Shown here: one piece after another, positions 50,418-59,106 of the stretch
How positions within the stretch are numbered: the stretch's first letter is position 1
How the letters are laid out: the number at the start of each line of letters is the position of its first letter
Origin: Candidatus Micrarchaeota archaeon CG1_02_47_40
Lineage (GTDB): Archaea; Micrarchaeota; Micrarchaeia; Anstonellales; CG1-02-47-40
NCBI GenBank assembly: GCA_001871475.1
Contig: MNVE01000009.1
Location: 167,583-231,582 of the forward strand
Length of the DNA stretch: 64,000 nt
Direction: 5' to 3'
The notes under the pieces: generated by a model
Told to the model about the DNA's origin: nothing
What the model saw: only the letters and a program-made list of their open reading frames with translations
The model's database searches: none
Program-made: the position numbers and the translations under genes

Positions 50418-51689
50418 TCAGCCTTTTTCTTTCAGAAATTTCCCCATCTTCTCAAACGCCTCTGTTATTTCTTCCGGTGGAGGGAGGAAGGTGGCGCGGA
50501 AGTAGTTGCCATTCAGCGTTGGGGAGAAGGCACTTCCCGGAACAACAAGCACGCCGGTTTCATCAAGAAGGGAGTAAACGAACTCCTTGTCCGTGCGGAA
50601 TTTTGGCGAATTGACTTTCACGAATGTGTAAAAAGCGGCATGGGGGATTGGACAGTGAAGAGAGGGGATGGAAGAAATGCCTTTCATGAAGGAATCGCGC
50701 CTAAGGAGAAGCTGCCTGTGCGTTTCTTCAAGGTGTGTTGGAGAAGTTGTAATGGCCGCAAGCGCACCCCTCTGCATTTCCCAATTCACAGACAGGCGCT
50801 GGTTGCAGAATTTTTGTATCGCCCCTTCAAGCGCGTCCGTGCCTTCTCCGCTGAAAGCAAGCCAGCCAACGCGCGCGCCGGGGTAGAGGAAATTTTTTGA
50901 GATTCCGTTTCCGGAAATTAAAGGAACGTCTTTTGTCAGGGAGCGCAGGTTTATTGAAGGAGCGCCATCAAGCACGAGATGGTCGTAAATTTCATCTGCT
51001 ATTATCGGGAGGTTGTGCTCTCCCGCAATGTTTGCGATTTCCTGTAGAAGCGAGCGGGGGTAGACTGCACCGGTTGGATTGTTGGGATTTATCACCACTA
51101 TGGCGCGCGTCTTTTCATTTATTTTTTTTCGTATATCTTCGGGTGACGGAAGGTAGTCTTCGGAGCAGCAGTAAAAATTGTCCCTGCCTCCGAGCACCCT
51201 TGATTTCGTATTGTAAAGAGGGTAGCCGGGAGAGGGAAGGAGTATGTTGTCGCCTGGGTTTAGCAGAGACTGGAAAAGGAAGTCTATGCCTTCGGAAAGG
51301 CCGGAAGTGATAAAGACGCGGCTCTTTTCGGTTTCTTGCGCCTTTGCCACCGCCTCGCGCAGTTCGGGGTCGCCTTCGGAAGGGCAGTATCCAGAGTATT
51401 TCGGGTCGTTGAGGGCTTCGTGAATTGCTCTTGTGATGTGCACAGGCGGAGAAAAGCCGTATTGGTTGGGGTCGCCTATGTTCATCCAGATTATTTTCTT
51501 GCCGGTTTTTTGCACTTCGCGCGCTTTGCGCACGATGTCCCTTATTTCGTAAGAGATGTGCGAAACCCTCTTTGCAAGAGCTACTTGCGCCCTCATCTGC
51601 ATTGCCCGGCCATGCTGGCCGTTGCCCGGCCATTTTCGCATCAGCGCCAGTGCGTCGACGCCTTCGTTTGATTTTGTTTTTTTGTGCAT
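50418..51689 (-). CDS. Class I/II PLP-dependent aminotransferase
   Basis: 423 residues. YCPSEGDPELREAVA, NPNNPTGAVYP, ADEIYDHLVLDG and the PLP-lysine segment GNGISKNFLYPGARVGW (~262) match archaeal alanine/aspartate-type aminotransferases. Substrate not certain. SD GGAG precedes ATG 51689; the first ~30 residues extend beyond typical homologues and the ATGs at ~51602 and ~51596 are alternatives. Confidence 0.9.
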   Translation of the reverse strand: MHKKTKSNEGVDALALMRKWPGNGQHGRAMQMRAQVALAKRVSHISYEIRDIVRKAREVQKTGKKIIWMNIGDPNQYGFSPPVHITRAIHEALNDPKYSGYCPSEGDPELREAVAKAQETEKSRVFITSGLSEGIDFLFQSLLNPGDNILLPSPGYPLYNTKSRVLGGRDNFYCCSEDYLPSPEDIRKKINEKTRAIVVINPNNPTGAVYPRSLLQEIANIAGEHNLPIIADEIYDHLVLDGAPSINLRSLTKDVPLISGNGISKNFLYPGARVGWLAFSGEGTDALEGAIQKFCNQRLSVNWEMQRGALAAITTSPTHLEETHRQLLLRRDSFMKGISSIPSLHCPIPHAAFYTFVKVNSPKFRTDKEFVYSLLDETGVLVVPGSAFSPTLNGNYFRATFLPPPEEITEAFEKMGKFLKEKG

Positions 51690-51846
51690 GCGGCTCTCCT
51701 TTTCGCTATGGCAGACTCAAAGCTCTTTTAGGTATTAAACGGGCTTTTGGCTGCAAAGAGTAATAAATGAAATGCTTCGTGAAAGAACGAACAAGAATAT
51801 TTTTTCCTGCATCTTTTTTAAGCGTGAGCGGACAAAAGTAAGCTAT

Positions 51847-52839
51847 ATGGTGATTTCCGATTTGCCTGGATCGTACCGCTCCGAGATTGATAAGGAGATA
51901 CGGAAATTAATTCCCAGAAACAAGAATCCGTGGGAGGTTTACGGGATAATCTGGGATTTTTTGGAGAGGGGAGGCAAACGATTCCGGCCGGCACTCTGCC
52001 TTCTGTGTGCGGAAAGCGTCCGTGGGAAAAGGGAAGACGCCCTGCCTGCCGCAACGTGCATTGAGCTTTTTCACAATTTCACACTCATACATGATGACAT
52101 TGAGGATGATTCGAAAATGAGGAGGGGAAAGCCCTGCCTCCATATAATGCACGGCTTGCCCCTGGCAATAAATGCAGGCGACGGGCTGTTTATGATGTCG
52201 TGGAAGGCGATTCTTGAATCGCGCCTGCCTGTGCGAAAACAGCTTGAAGTGCAGGAAAGGCTGCATCGCACTTTTACCGCGGTGCTTGAAGGGCAGGCGG
52301 TTGAGTTGAGGTGGCTCCGTGAAAAAAGGTGGAACATTACTGAAGAGAATTATCTTGAGATGGCGCGCGGAAAAACCGGAGCGCTGATTGCCGGCTCTTG
52401 CGAGGTTGGCGGATTGGCAGGGGGCGCGAGTGCGGCGCAGGCAAAAATGCTTTATGAGTTTGGAATGGCGGTCGGGCTTGCATTTCAGGTGCAGGACGAC
52501 ATATTGAACCTTGTAGGAAAGGAAGAGGAATACAAAAAAGAGATTGGGGGGGACATTACGGAAGGAAAGCGAACCTTGATGGTGCTTCACACCCTCAAAA
52601 AAGCGGCTCCCGAAGAAAAACAGTATATAATAAAAACGCTGGATTCGCATACTGGTAGGCAGGAAGAGATTGGAAAGGTCGTTGCAATTATGGAAAAGTA
52701 CGGTTCAATTGCATACGCCAAGAGGATTGCAAAAAAGATGGTTGTTGATGCAAAGCGCGGGGTTATGGCGCTTCCTGCCACGCAGGCAAGGGAAAGGCTG
52801 CTTGCGCTGGCGGATTTTCTCATAGAAAGAAAAGTATAG
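51847..52839 (+). CDS. Geranylgeranyl-type polyprenyl diphosphate synthase
   Basis: 330 residues. First Asp-rich motif DDIEDD (~84-89) followed by RRGK, GQAVELRW, and second motif FQVQDDILN (~213-221). It makes C20 or longer isoprenoid diphosphates for archaeal lipids. ATG 51847 lies ~26 bases after a TATA-like TTTTTTTAAG (~51815-51824), so this start is preferred to 51772. Confidence 0.93.
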   Translation: MVISDLPGSYRSEIDKEIRKLIPRNKNPWEVYGIIWDFLERGGKRFRPALCLLCAESVRGKREDALPAATCIELFHNFTLIHDDIEDDSKMRRGKPCLHIMHGLPLAINAGDGLFMMSWKAILESRLPVRKQLEVQERLHRTFTAVLEGQAVELRWLREKRWNITEENYLEMARGKTGALIAGSCEVGGLAGGASAAQAKMLYEFGMAVGLAFQVQDDILNLVGKEEEYKKEIGGDITEGKRTLMVLHTLKKAAPEEKQYIIKTLDSHTGRQEEIGKVVAIMEKYGSIAYAKRIAKKMVVDAKRGVMALPATQARERLLALADFLIERKV

Positions 52840-52863
52840 ATTGTTTTTGTGGAGGTAATGAAT

Positions 52864-54342
52864 ATGGCTGAAGAGAAGAGTAAGAATGTTGAGAAAAAGG
52901 CATCGGTAAGTGAGGAGAAGATGGAAGGAAAAAAGAACGCCGCCGGTAGAGGGGAAGCAACAGGCAGCGTACAGGGAGCGGGAAATTTGGGATTTTATCT
53001 GATTGTGCTGGCGGCGGTTGCACTGATTGCAGTATTGCTGACGCTTTATTTTAGCGGGAGCGAAAACGGGGATGGGACCGATGCATTAAATGGAGCACAG
53101 GCAAAAATACTGCTTGGCTCTTTTGATAGTTTGAGCGGAGTGAAAGAATACAGGATGGAGTATGTGGAGGATGTGCTTGGTGTGCCCGTGCAGGCGCACC
53201 TGGTTAGGGGAAACGCCACTTTTTCCTCGAAAATAAAAACGGATGTTAGCGAGAGGGAGGCGTACCTTGATGGAGATGGAAATTATTATGTCTGTGAAGC
53301 GCAGAAGGAAGTGAAAAAATGCGCGCGGGTGGAAAACTCGAGCACGCTTCTTGATTATGCGGTTTCGATGAATGGAAAGTTTTTTGACGGGGCGGATATA
53401 GCAAAAGAGAAGGAGAGGGATGGCTTTTTGATAAGCAATGGGGCGATTGAGTTTATAGGCGGAGTTGAAAAAAAGGAAGTGGATGGAATTGCCTGCAGTG
53501 AAATAGCTTATTCTGTTGATTTGAGAAAGCTTACTGTGGGCGAGCTTGCGGTGCTCGGGCTTACGCCAAGCGACCCTGCAGTGGTGCAGTTCTCGGAGTT
53601 TGTGTGGACGCGGTGCTTTGCAGAAAGCGGGATTGCCGCCAAAACCGGGCTTTCCTACAAGCGGGGCGGAGTAGTGTACAACTACTCGCAAACCATGAGC
53701 GTGTTTGAAAGCGGAGTGCAGGATGTTGCGGTGCCTTCCGGGCTCGTGAATGAGAAGGAAGTTGAGGCAATGGTTGCGGCATCTGAAAAGGTGAATGCGG
53801 AGTTTGCAAACTGCGAGCGCACTCAAACTGCAGAAGCATGCTACATGGAGAAAGCAATAAACAACGGGGAACCGGTATATTGCGGCAGGATAAAGGAAGC
53901 CGAAAAGAGGGATAAGTGCTACATTGCGCTTGTGAAGATTGTGAAGGAGCCTGCGAAAATGTGCGATGCCGTTGCACTGCTAAAGGATGATTGCTATGCA
54001 GAACTTGCAGATGCAACTAAAGACAAGACGGTGTGCGGGAAGATAGTTGATGAGATGATTAGGCAGGCGTGCAACACTGCACTTGAACCTGAATGCGAAA
54101 CGGATGTGGATTGCGCTACCGGCGGCTGCTCCGGGCAGTTGTGCCTTCCAAAGGGAGAGGCAAGCGGGATTATTACGACCTGCGAGTTCAGGCAGGAGTA
54201 TGCGTGCTACCAAAATTTAGGGGAGTGCGGCTGCAATAGCGGCAAATGCGCCTGGAAAGAGAGCGCTGTGCTTGATTCGTGCCTTGCGAATGCAACTGGC
54301 GCGGGGAACCCAGTTATACTGCCCGTAGTGAATTCAAGCTAA
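52864..54342 (+). CDS. Membrane-anchored protein with C-terminal eight-cysteine cluster
   Basis: 492 residues. A cytoplasmic charged N-terminus, one transmembrane helix (LIVLAAVALIAVLLTLYF at ~46-63), then a large outer region. Residues ~310-405 contain Cys-pair repeats (CERTQTAEACYME, CGRIKEAEKRDKCYIA). Residues ~408-470 have CETDVDCATGGCSGQLC and later CGCNSGKCAWKE, matching the archaeal eight-cysteine-cluster domain. Probably disulfide-stabilised and surface exposed. SD GGAGGT precedes ATG 52864. Confidence 0.78.
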   Translation: MAEEKSKNVEKKASVSEEKMEGKKNAAGRGEATGSVQGAGNLGFYLIVLAAVALIAVLLTLYFSGSENGDGTDALNGAQAKILLGSFDSLSGVKEYRMEYVEDVLGVPVQAHLVRGNATFSSKIKTDVSEREAYLDGDGNYYVCEAQKEVKKCARVENSSTLLDYAVSMNGKFFDGADIAKEKERDGFLISNGAIEFIGGVEKKEVDGIACSEIAYSVDLRKLTVGELAVLGLTPSDPAVVQFSEFVWTRCFAESGIAAKTGLSYKRGGVVYNYSQTMSVFESGVQDVAVPSGLVNEKEVEAMVAASEKVNAEFANCERTQTAEACYMEKAINNGEPVYCGRIKEAEKRDKCYIALVKIVKEPAKMCDAVALLKDDCYAELADATKDKTVCGKIVDEMIRQACNTALEPECETDVDCATGGCSGQLCLPKGEASGIITTCEFRQEYACYQNLGECGCNSGKCAWKESAVLDSCLANATGAGNPVILPVVNSS

Positions 54343-54353
54343 GGGAGAAAAAG

Positions 54354-55352
54354 ATGGGTGCAATCCTCAAAGGTGCAAAAAAGGATTTGCAGGCTGCTGA
54401 ACCTGATGGCGGGCAGTTTTCAGCAGCTTATTCCAATCCGAACGTCTTTTTTTATTTTCTTGAAATGATGAGCCTTGCACAGCTGCGGGAGATGTTTCTT
54501 ATTTCAAAATCAGTGCGGGAGCTCTCTGCTGAAAAACTGCGCGGGCTGGTTTTGTTGGCGGGTAAAGAGGAAAGGAAATTGAAGGGAGCTACTTCGGCTG
54601 TTGGGAGGGGCGGAGGGGTTTGGACTGGGCGCGATCCGTTTGGGGAAGGGATGCTTGTGCAGGGGAGTGAAAGTGGGTATGGCGGGGGAAGGAAATGGGG
54701 GGGAGGTGAAAGCGGAGGGAGTGAGAGTAGAAGCAGAGCTGGAAAAATTGTTGCGCCCCCAAGCCCGGTTAAAAGGAAAGATGCGGCAGAAATGCTGTTT
54801 TTCTCCAGTGTTTTGTCTGAGATTGGAGAGTTTGAAGACAGCGCCGCCAAAAAAAAGATTGTTGAAAAACTTGCAGAGGTTTATGAAAAAGAGAAATTGA
54901 CTCCGGAACTTCTTCCGACTGCACTGCTTCTTATAGAAGAGGAAATGGCGTTTGGAGGTTTGGGAGATGGGGATATTTTTGGAAGCGGGCCGCCCAGCGC
55001 AGGCGCGCAGATGGTAAAAGCAAATAAGGAGGGGAGCGTCGTCTTTGCCCCTATTAGGCAGATGCTTTATTATTATCTTGGAAGGCATCCGGAGGGGATG
55101 GAAAGGCTTGTGGTGGGGGTTGCAAAAAGCAGGGGGAGTGGGGAAACCGCAGAAGAGATAAGAAAGATGAAAAAGGCGCTTGGCAGGGAGAGGTTTGCAA
55201 AAGAGATGGCGGGGCGCTTGAAGAGGAGGGAGTTCGGTGATTTTTGCATGTTTGCAGACAGGACAAGGAAAAGAGTGTATGTGTGCAGGATGTTTTGCAC
55301 GAAAGCGGTTTTGAAAAAGGCGCTTGCGCTTTCAAAAAGATTGTTCGGTTGA
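54354..55352 (+). CDS. Helical protein with Gly/Ser linker, unknown function
   Basis: 332 residues, two helical domains (~1-75 and ~140-330) joined by a Gly/Ser/Arg-rich linker (~80-135). No signal peptide. ATG 54354 has GGGAG upstream and follows the membrane protein gene by 11 bases, so the two are likely co-expressed. No family recognised. Confidence 0.65.
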   Translation: MGAILKGAKKDLQAAEPDGGQFSAAYSNPNVFFYFLEMMSLAQLREMFLISKSVRELSAEKLRGLVLLAGKEERKLKGATSAVGRGGGVWTGRDPFGEGMLVQGSESGYGGGRKWGGGESGGSESRSRAGKIVAPPSPVKRKDAAEMLFFSSVLSEIGEFEDSAAKKKIVEKLAEVYEKEKLTPELLPTALLLIEEEMAFGGLGDGDIFGSGPPSAGAQMVKANKEGSVVFAPIRQMLYYYLGRHPEGMERLVVGVAKSRGSGETAEEIRKMKKALGRERFAKEMAGRLKRREFGDFCMFADRTRKRVYVCRMFCTKAVLKKALALSKRLFG

Positions 55353-55364
55353 CTCCCAAAAAGG

Positions 55365-55781
55365 TTATTCGGGAACGACTACTGCAAGAAATGCCTGCAT
55401 GATGCGGGCAAAATTGCCCCCCTGGGGGGTTTTTATTGGCATTTGCACGCTTGGGGGAAAGCCAGAATGGCATTTCTCGCAAAGAACGCCTTCGTTAAGA
55501 AGAGAGTATTTCTTCTCCCATGAATTGATGTATTTTTTGCAGCCAAGGCAGGTGTTTTTTTCAATATCCCGCTTTTGGTCAGAGTAGCAGTTTCTGCATG
55601 CCGTTTTATCCTTGATTTTTCTTGAGTTTTCCGGCATTATCTCAAGGCCGCAGAAGCCGCAGCGCACCTTGCGAAACGCGTCCCTGTATGTGCCAAAACA
55701 CGGAATGCATAGTTGGTTTCGCGCGTAGTACCCTGTGTCCCATTCTTCTATCATCTTTCCGCACGTTGTGCAGTACGACAT
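55365..55781 (-). CDS. Multi-zinc-ribbon protein
   Basis: 138 residues with five or six CxxC pairs (CTTCGK, CIPC, CGFC, CRNC, CLGC, CEKC) spaced like LIM/treble-clef modules. Probably binds several zinc ions and mediates protein or nucleic acid contacts. Follows the 94-residue gene by 9 bases. Confidence 0.75.
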   Translation of the reverse strand: MSYCTTCGKMIEEWDTGYYARNQLCIPCFGTYRDAFRKVRCGFCGLEIMPENSRKIKDKTACRNCYSDQKRDIEKNTCLGCKKYINSWEKKYSLLNEGVLCEKCHSGFPPSVQMPIKTPQGGNFARIMQAFLAVVVPE

Positions 55782-55790
55782 AAAAAATCC

Positions 55791-56075
55791 TCATGGAGAA
55801 ATCTTTCTTAAGTTCAGAAAATGAAATGGAGGGGTGTTTTTTGCCGGCAGGAGCAGGTCTTTCTTGAGCTGCGCTGAGAGCGTTGCGAGTTTGAAAAGCT
55901 CTGCAGTGGAAATGGAGCCGCTTTTTGGAATGTGAAGAAGGTATTTTGCCTGTGTTTGGAAAGACGGCTTTCCAGGAGGGTAAATGAGAAAGAGGCGGAG
56001 ATTTGTTTTGTCCTGCACTATTTCCATGCCAAGCTTCCTGAAATAACCAAGAAGGTCTTGTTTTTTTATCTGCAT
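55791..56075 (-). CDS. Small protein, unknown function
   Basis: 94 residues: MQIKKQDLLGYFRKLGMEIV at the start, basic, soluble, mixed alpha-beta. ATG 56075 lies ~26 bases from a TATA-like GGTTTAATAAAATA (56094-56107), implying a leaderless transcript. No family recognised. Confidence 0.62.
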   Translation of the reverse strand: MQIKKQDLLGYFRKLGMEIVQDKTNLRLFLIYPPGKPSFQTQAKYLLHIPKSGSISTAELFKLATLSAQLKKDLLLPAKNTPPFHFLNLRKISP

Positions 56076-56100
56076 GGAAAAATTATCCTGCCTTATTTTA

Positions 56101-56484
56101 TTAAACCGATTGGCATTGTTCTTTCTGCAGCGAAATCTGGATTTTGCGAAATGGCGGGCTGGGAGTAAAAATTTCTTCGCTGAATTTTTCCTGCGAGGGG
56201 CATGCACAGTTTGAAACGGAAGTAAAGGTAGATTGCAGGGAGAGAGTGAGGCAGTATCCTGTTTGTGAGGTTATTTCGTCCAGTTTGGCATCAAGCGAGG
56301 CAGAGTTTATGTTGTTTGCGAAATCTCCAATCGCCCCGCTCTTTTGGAGGATGATGGAGACGTCGCCGAGTAGGCGGTAGGTTTGAAGGGAAGTGTCCGG
56401 AGGGGATGAGGCAGGATAAAGGGAGATTGAACTGAGTATGGAAATGAAAAAGACGTATGAAAGGAGGGATTCAAATGACATCAT
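56101..56484 (-). CDS. Secreted/pilin-like protein 4 of the pilin operon
   Basis: About 127 residues (ATG 56484 or 56481). N-terminal hydrophobic helix SFESLLSYVFFISILSSISL, outer domain with four Cys. Overlaps the preceding pilin gene by 14 bases. Probably a minor subunit of the surface structure encoded here. Confidence 0.6.
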   Translation of the reverse strand: MMSFESLLSYVFFISILSSISLYPASSPPDTSLQTYRLLGDVSIILQKSGAIGDFANNINSASLDAKLDEITSQTGYCLTLSLQSTFTSVSNCACPSQEKFSEEIFTPSPPFRKIQISLQKEQCQSV

Positions 56485-56902
56485 CAATGCCGCCACAGAC
56501 GATAAGTGTTTTTATGTTTTTATCAATGAGGGAGAGGCGGGAAATGCAGAGCCTGTTTTTTTGGGAGGCAGGAATTTGTTTTTCACCAATGTAAATTTCA
56601 AGTCTGCGCAGGCCAAGCCGCTTTGCAAGCGCATCTCCGATTTCCGCCTTGCGGGCGATTTTTTCCGCGCAGAGTTCATTTGAAAGAAAATACCCGTCTC
56701 CTTCTTCAGCCAGCCCTGCGTGAATGAGATAGTCGGCGGCATCGGATACTCTGCGCAGGAGGGAGTGGCGCGCATTCTGCTCGCGTGCTGACGCAGAGGT
56801 TTCTGAAATGAAGTTGAAGTATGCGATGAATGTCATCAAAAGAATTAGGAACGCAAGGCAGAAGTCCAGAAAAATAAACCCTCTAGATGTTTTCTTTTTC
56901 AT
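56471..56902 (-). CDS. Type IV pilin-like protein
   Basis: 143 residues. KKKTSRG-FIFLDFCLAFLIL is a class III signal: basic leader, Gly before the cut, and a hydrophobic helix with Asp at +5 in place of the usual Glu. The outer domain has three Cys. ATG 56902 overlaps the upstream gene by 20 bases. Confidence 0.7.
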   Translation of the reverse strand: MKKKTSRGFIFLDFCLAFLILLMTFIAYFNFISETSASAREQNARHSLLRRVSDAADYLIHAGLAEEGDGYFLSNELCAEKIARKAEIGDALAKRLGLRRLEIYIGEKQIPASQKNRLCISRLSLIDKNIKTLIVCGGIDDVI

Positions 56903-57206
56903 ATGACTGTACCTCGATGCCGGAGATGTTTGTAATTGTGGGGGCGGTTTGTGCGGGAAGATGAGGCATAAAAACCTCGCCATTGCTTCCGCGGAAGGAA
57001 GTGGAAAGATAGAAGTATGCAAAGGGAAGCAGTGAAAGCGAATCTGCCGTTTCCGCGAAGTTTTCAAGCCGGAGTTTTTGTTTTTGTTCTCTTGCCGAGA
57101 ATTCTGCCGCATGCTGGAGGGATTGCGCCGAAGCAAGAAGAAGCATCCCTCCTGCAAATAGGATGAGAAGCAAAAGCTCCAGTTCGATTGAGAGCTGCGC
57201 TTTCAA
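56883..57206 (-). CDS. Type IV pilin-like protein (archaeal class III signal)
   Basis: 107 residues. LKAQ-LSIELELLLLILFAG resembles the archaeal pilin signal (GQ-xSIE) cut by EppA/PibD-type peptidases. The start is a TTG at 57206, overlapping the preceding stop as TTGA and preceded by SD GGAGG. Confidence 0.7.
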   Translation of the reverse strand: MKAQLSIELELLLLILFAGGMLLLASAQSLQHAAEFSAREQKQKLRLENFAETADSLSLLPFAYFYLSTSFRGSNGEVFMPHLPAQTAPTITNISGIEVQSYEKENI

Positions 57207-57772
57207 TAACTCGCCTCCAGATCCTGCGGAATGCGGGAAACCGCACAGAATGAATAATCCTCGCTGCAGATTGTCACGGCAACCCCGCTGAATATGCCTG
57301 GCGGACTGCCGATGCCGGTAAAGTAGATTTTTCTCAGTGCTGAATCCGTTTGAATGTTTTGCATGCATATTGGAGAGGAAAAATCGGAACAGGCGGCGCA
57401 TTTTTGGATTGTTTTTTTATTTGATGAGAGTTCGGCGATTTCCCGAATTTTTTGTACTGAAAGAGCGCCGCACCACAAATCCACGTGCCAGTCATTCGTA
57501 TTGCCTTCTATATGTTTTTCAAAGGAGGCAAGCAGAAGAGAAAGAGAAGCCTGCCTCTCCGATATGCTCTCGCCTTCGCGCTCTTGCGCGGCAGCAAAAG
57601 TTCGGATGGTTTCAATGAAGCTTAGCCGTATGTTTTGAGAGAGATGTGTGTGGCGCTCAAGAAGCAGTGTTTGGGGGGAGGGGGTTGAAGAAGGGGTTGG
57701 AAAAAGATGTGTGGTGGAGAGGAGAAGGAATGAGAGAAAGAAAACGAAAAGGAATGTTGCCGCCCCTTTCAT
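57203..57772 (-). CDS. Secreted protein, first of the pilin-like operon
   Basis: 189 residues. Hydrophobic N-terminus MKGAATFLFVFFLSFLLLST as signal or anchor, then a mixed domain with several Cys. Start 57772 lies 16 bases after the regulator gene. No family recognised. Confidence 0.62.
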   Translation of the reverse strand: MKGAATFLFVFFLSFLLLSTTHLFPTPSSTPSPQTLLLERHTHLSQNIRLSFIETIRTFAAAQEREGESISERQASLSLLLASFEKHIEGNTNDWHVDLWCGALSVQKIREIAELSSNKKTIQKCAACSDFSSPICMQNIQTDSALRKIYFTGIGSPPGIFSGVAVTICSEDYSFCAVSRIPQDLEASY

Positions 57773-57788
57773 TAGTCTTTCACCCCCA

Positions 57789-58316
57789 TCATTTTTTTTC
57801 TTCCTCCAAAAGGGCGGTGAGCACCTGCTTTGCCGCAAGAATGTTTTTGAGGGGTTTTTTTCTAATATAAATTACCTGGCTGTCTGCAACCGCCTCGCGC
57901 AGATACGGGTGGCGCGTGCTGAGCCGTTGAGTATGTGAAATGTAGTGTTCTATTGAGCGGAAGGCGCCGATGGAAAGGTAATTCCATTTGGAAAAGCCGG
58001 AAATTTCCAAGAAACGGGAGGTGTGCGCATCTTCGCAGAGTGTGCGGATTGCCCGGGGTGTTTTTTTATTTTTTATGTCTATGCAAAAAAGTGTGATTGT
58101 TTCAAGGGGGAAACCTGTTTTTTTCAAATCAATTTGGGGGGAGAATGAGAGGGATAGCTCGTGTTTTAGGAATGAAAGGGATTTTCTTATTGTCGCCTGG
58201 TTGAGTTTGGCCAGTTTTTGGAGAAGGGAGATGTTTGGTGAGATGGCACCCTCTTCAAACAGGTGTTTTAATATGTGAAGACGTATCGGATCGTTGGTTC
58301 TTCGTATTATCGGCAT
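57789..58316 (-). CDS. Helix-turn-helix transcription regulator
   Basis: 175 residues. N-terminal winged helix (LHILKHLFEEGAISPNISLL, LAKLNQATIRKSLSFLK) and a C-terminal domain with the alternating pattern of an Lrp/AsnC-like sensor. First gene of the minus-strand operon with the four pilin-like genes, so likely their regulator. Shares a symmetrical TATA with the PRC-barrel gene. Confidence 0.72.
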   Translation of the reverse strand: MPIIRRTNDPIRLHILKHLFEEGAISPNISLLQKLAKLNQATIRKSLSFLKHELSLSFSPQIDLKKTGFPLETITLFCIDIKNKKTPRAIRTLCEDAHTSRFLEISGFSKWNYLSIGAFRSIEHYISHTQRLSTRHPYLREAVADSQVIYIRKKPLKNILAAKQVLTALLEEEKK

Positions 58317-58348
58317 TTACCCCCCAAGAGGGATACTTGCGAAAAGTA

Positions 58349-58356
58349 TTTATAGG
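58349..58356. promoter_or_regulatory. Shared TATA box between regulator and PRC-barrel genes
   Basis: TATTTATA is centred 36 bases from the start codons at 58316 (minus) and 58388 (plus). Each transcript would have a ~10-base leader. Confidence 0.45.
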
Positions 58357-58387
58357 TATTATGTGTTGGTTTACGCGGGTGAGCAAG

Positions 58388-58648
58388 ATGAGCACGCTAC
58401 TATCAAGAATTTATGGGATGGATATCTACACGGACGGGGGAAGGTTTTTGGGGAAGGTTCAGGAGGTAATAATTGATTTGGAAAAGGGGGAAGTAGTAAG
58501 GCTTACTATGGAACCTATGAACTCCATCTCAAAGGATGAGGCAAAACGGATATTGCGCGACAGAAGCGTCCTCTACAAAAGCGTCAAGTCGGTTGAGGAT
58601 GTTGTTGTGGTTGCAAAGGGCTCGGCTTTTGGCGGACCGGTAGACTGA
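58388..58648 (+). CDS. PRC-barrel domain protein
   Basis: 86 residues: SRIYGMDIYTDGGRFLGKVQ, LEKGEVVRLTME and DRSVLYKSVKSVEDVVVV match the small archaeal PRC-barrel family (related to the RimM barrel). Role in archaea uncertain; RNA or division-related links are known for some homologues. GGTGAG lies just before ATG 58388. Confidence 0.82.
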   Translation: MSTLLSRIYGMDIYTDGGRFLGKVQEVIIDLEKGEVVRLTMEPMNSISKDEAKRILRDRSVLYKSVKSVEDVVVVAKGSAFGGPVD

Positions 58649-58681
58649 GGATTAGTTAGTTTCAGCATATTAGTGATTGGT

Positions 58682-58712
58682 GTGGGGCACCCCCCACTTC
58701 CACTATTTTTTT
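58682..58712 (+). terminator. Terminator after the PRC-barrel gene
   Basis: GTGGGG (58682-58687) pairs with CCCCAC (58692-58697), followed by a T-run at about 58704-58712. Confidence 0.5.
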
Positions 58713-58749
58713 ATTTCTTTTATGTTGTGTAGTGCTCTGTCTTTTTTAG

Positions 58750-58986
58750 TTAGTTGAGTTGTATTATTGAGTTTGTTTTTGCCTTGTAAACTTCAATAAA
58801 CTCATTGTATTTTTTGAAGAAGTTGTCAGCGCAACCCTCCAACTCTTGAGGCACTATAAGCACAGATTTCGTTCTAAAGGGGGCGGTAGAGAGCTTTGAT
58901 TTGCCTAAATCGTAATAGAAACGCCTCTTTAAAGTATTGTAAGCTTTAATTCCTTTTATTTTCAAATCGTAGAAGTAAATGAGCAT
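58750..58986 (-). CDS. Small protein, possibly Cas2/VapD-fold-like
   Basis: 78 residues: MLIYFYDLKIKGIKAYNTLK, RRFYYDLGKS, then FRTKSVLIVPQELE and EFIEVYKAKTNSI. The layout (beta strand with YFYD, helix, RFYY, strand) resembles the Cas2/VapD ferredoxin-like fold, but I cannot prove homology and no other cas genes are present. AT-rich. TATA-like TTTATATAA at ~59011-59019 suits a near-leaderless start at 58986; a perfect palindrome overlaps the start region. Confidence 0.55.
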   Translation of the reverse strand: MLIYFYDLKIKGIKAYNTLKRRFYYDLGKSKLSTAPFRTKSVLIVPQELEGCADNFFKKYNEFIEVYKAKTNSIIQLN

Positions 58987-58987
58987 A

Positions 58988-59005
58988 ATGTAACTATAGT
59001 TACAT
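58988..59005. promoter_or_regulatory. Perfect 18-bp palindrome at a transcription start (operator)
   Basis: ATGTAACTATAGTTACAT is a perfect palindrome lying between the TATA box and the ATG at 58986, exactly over the expected transcript start. This is a classic site for a dimeric repressor, perhaps autoregulation. Confidence 0.65.
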
Positions 59006-59106
59006 ATATTATATAAACCTTTCTTTTTACATACATAACATACAGTCAATTAGTGGAAGTATGGGGAGATGGGGATGTCACTTAATACATACAAAACAAA
59101 CAAAAA

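Noticed and set aside
58750..58986. Active CRISPR locus marker (cas2)
   Set aside because: No cas1, no other cas genes and no array in the window; at most a fold-level resemblance.
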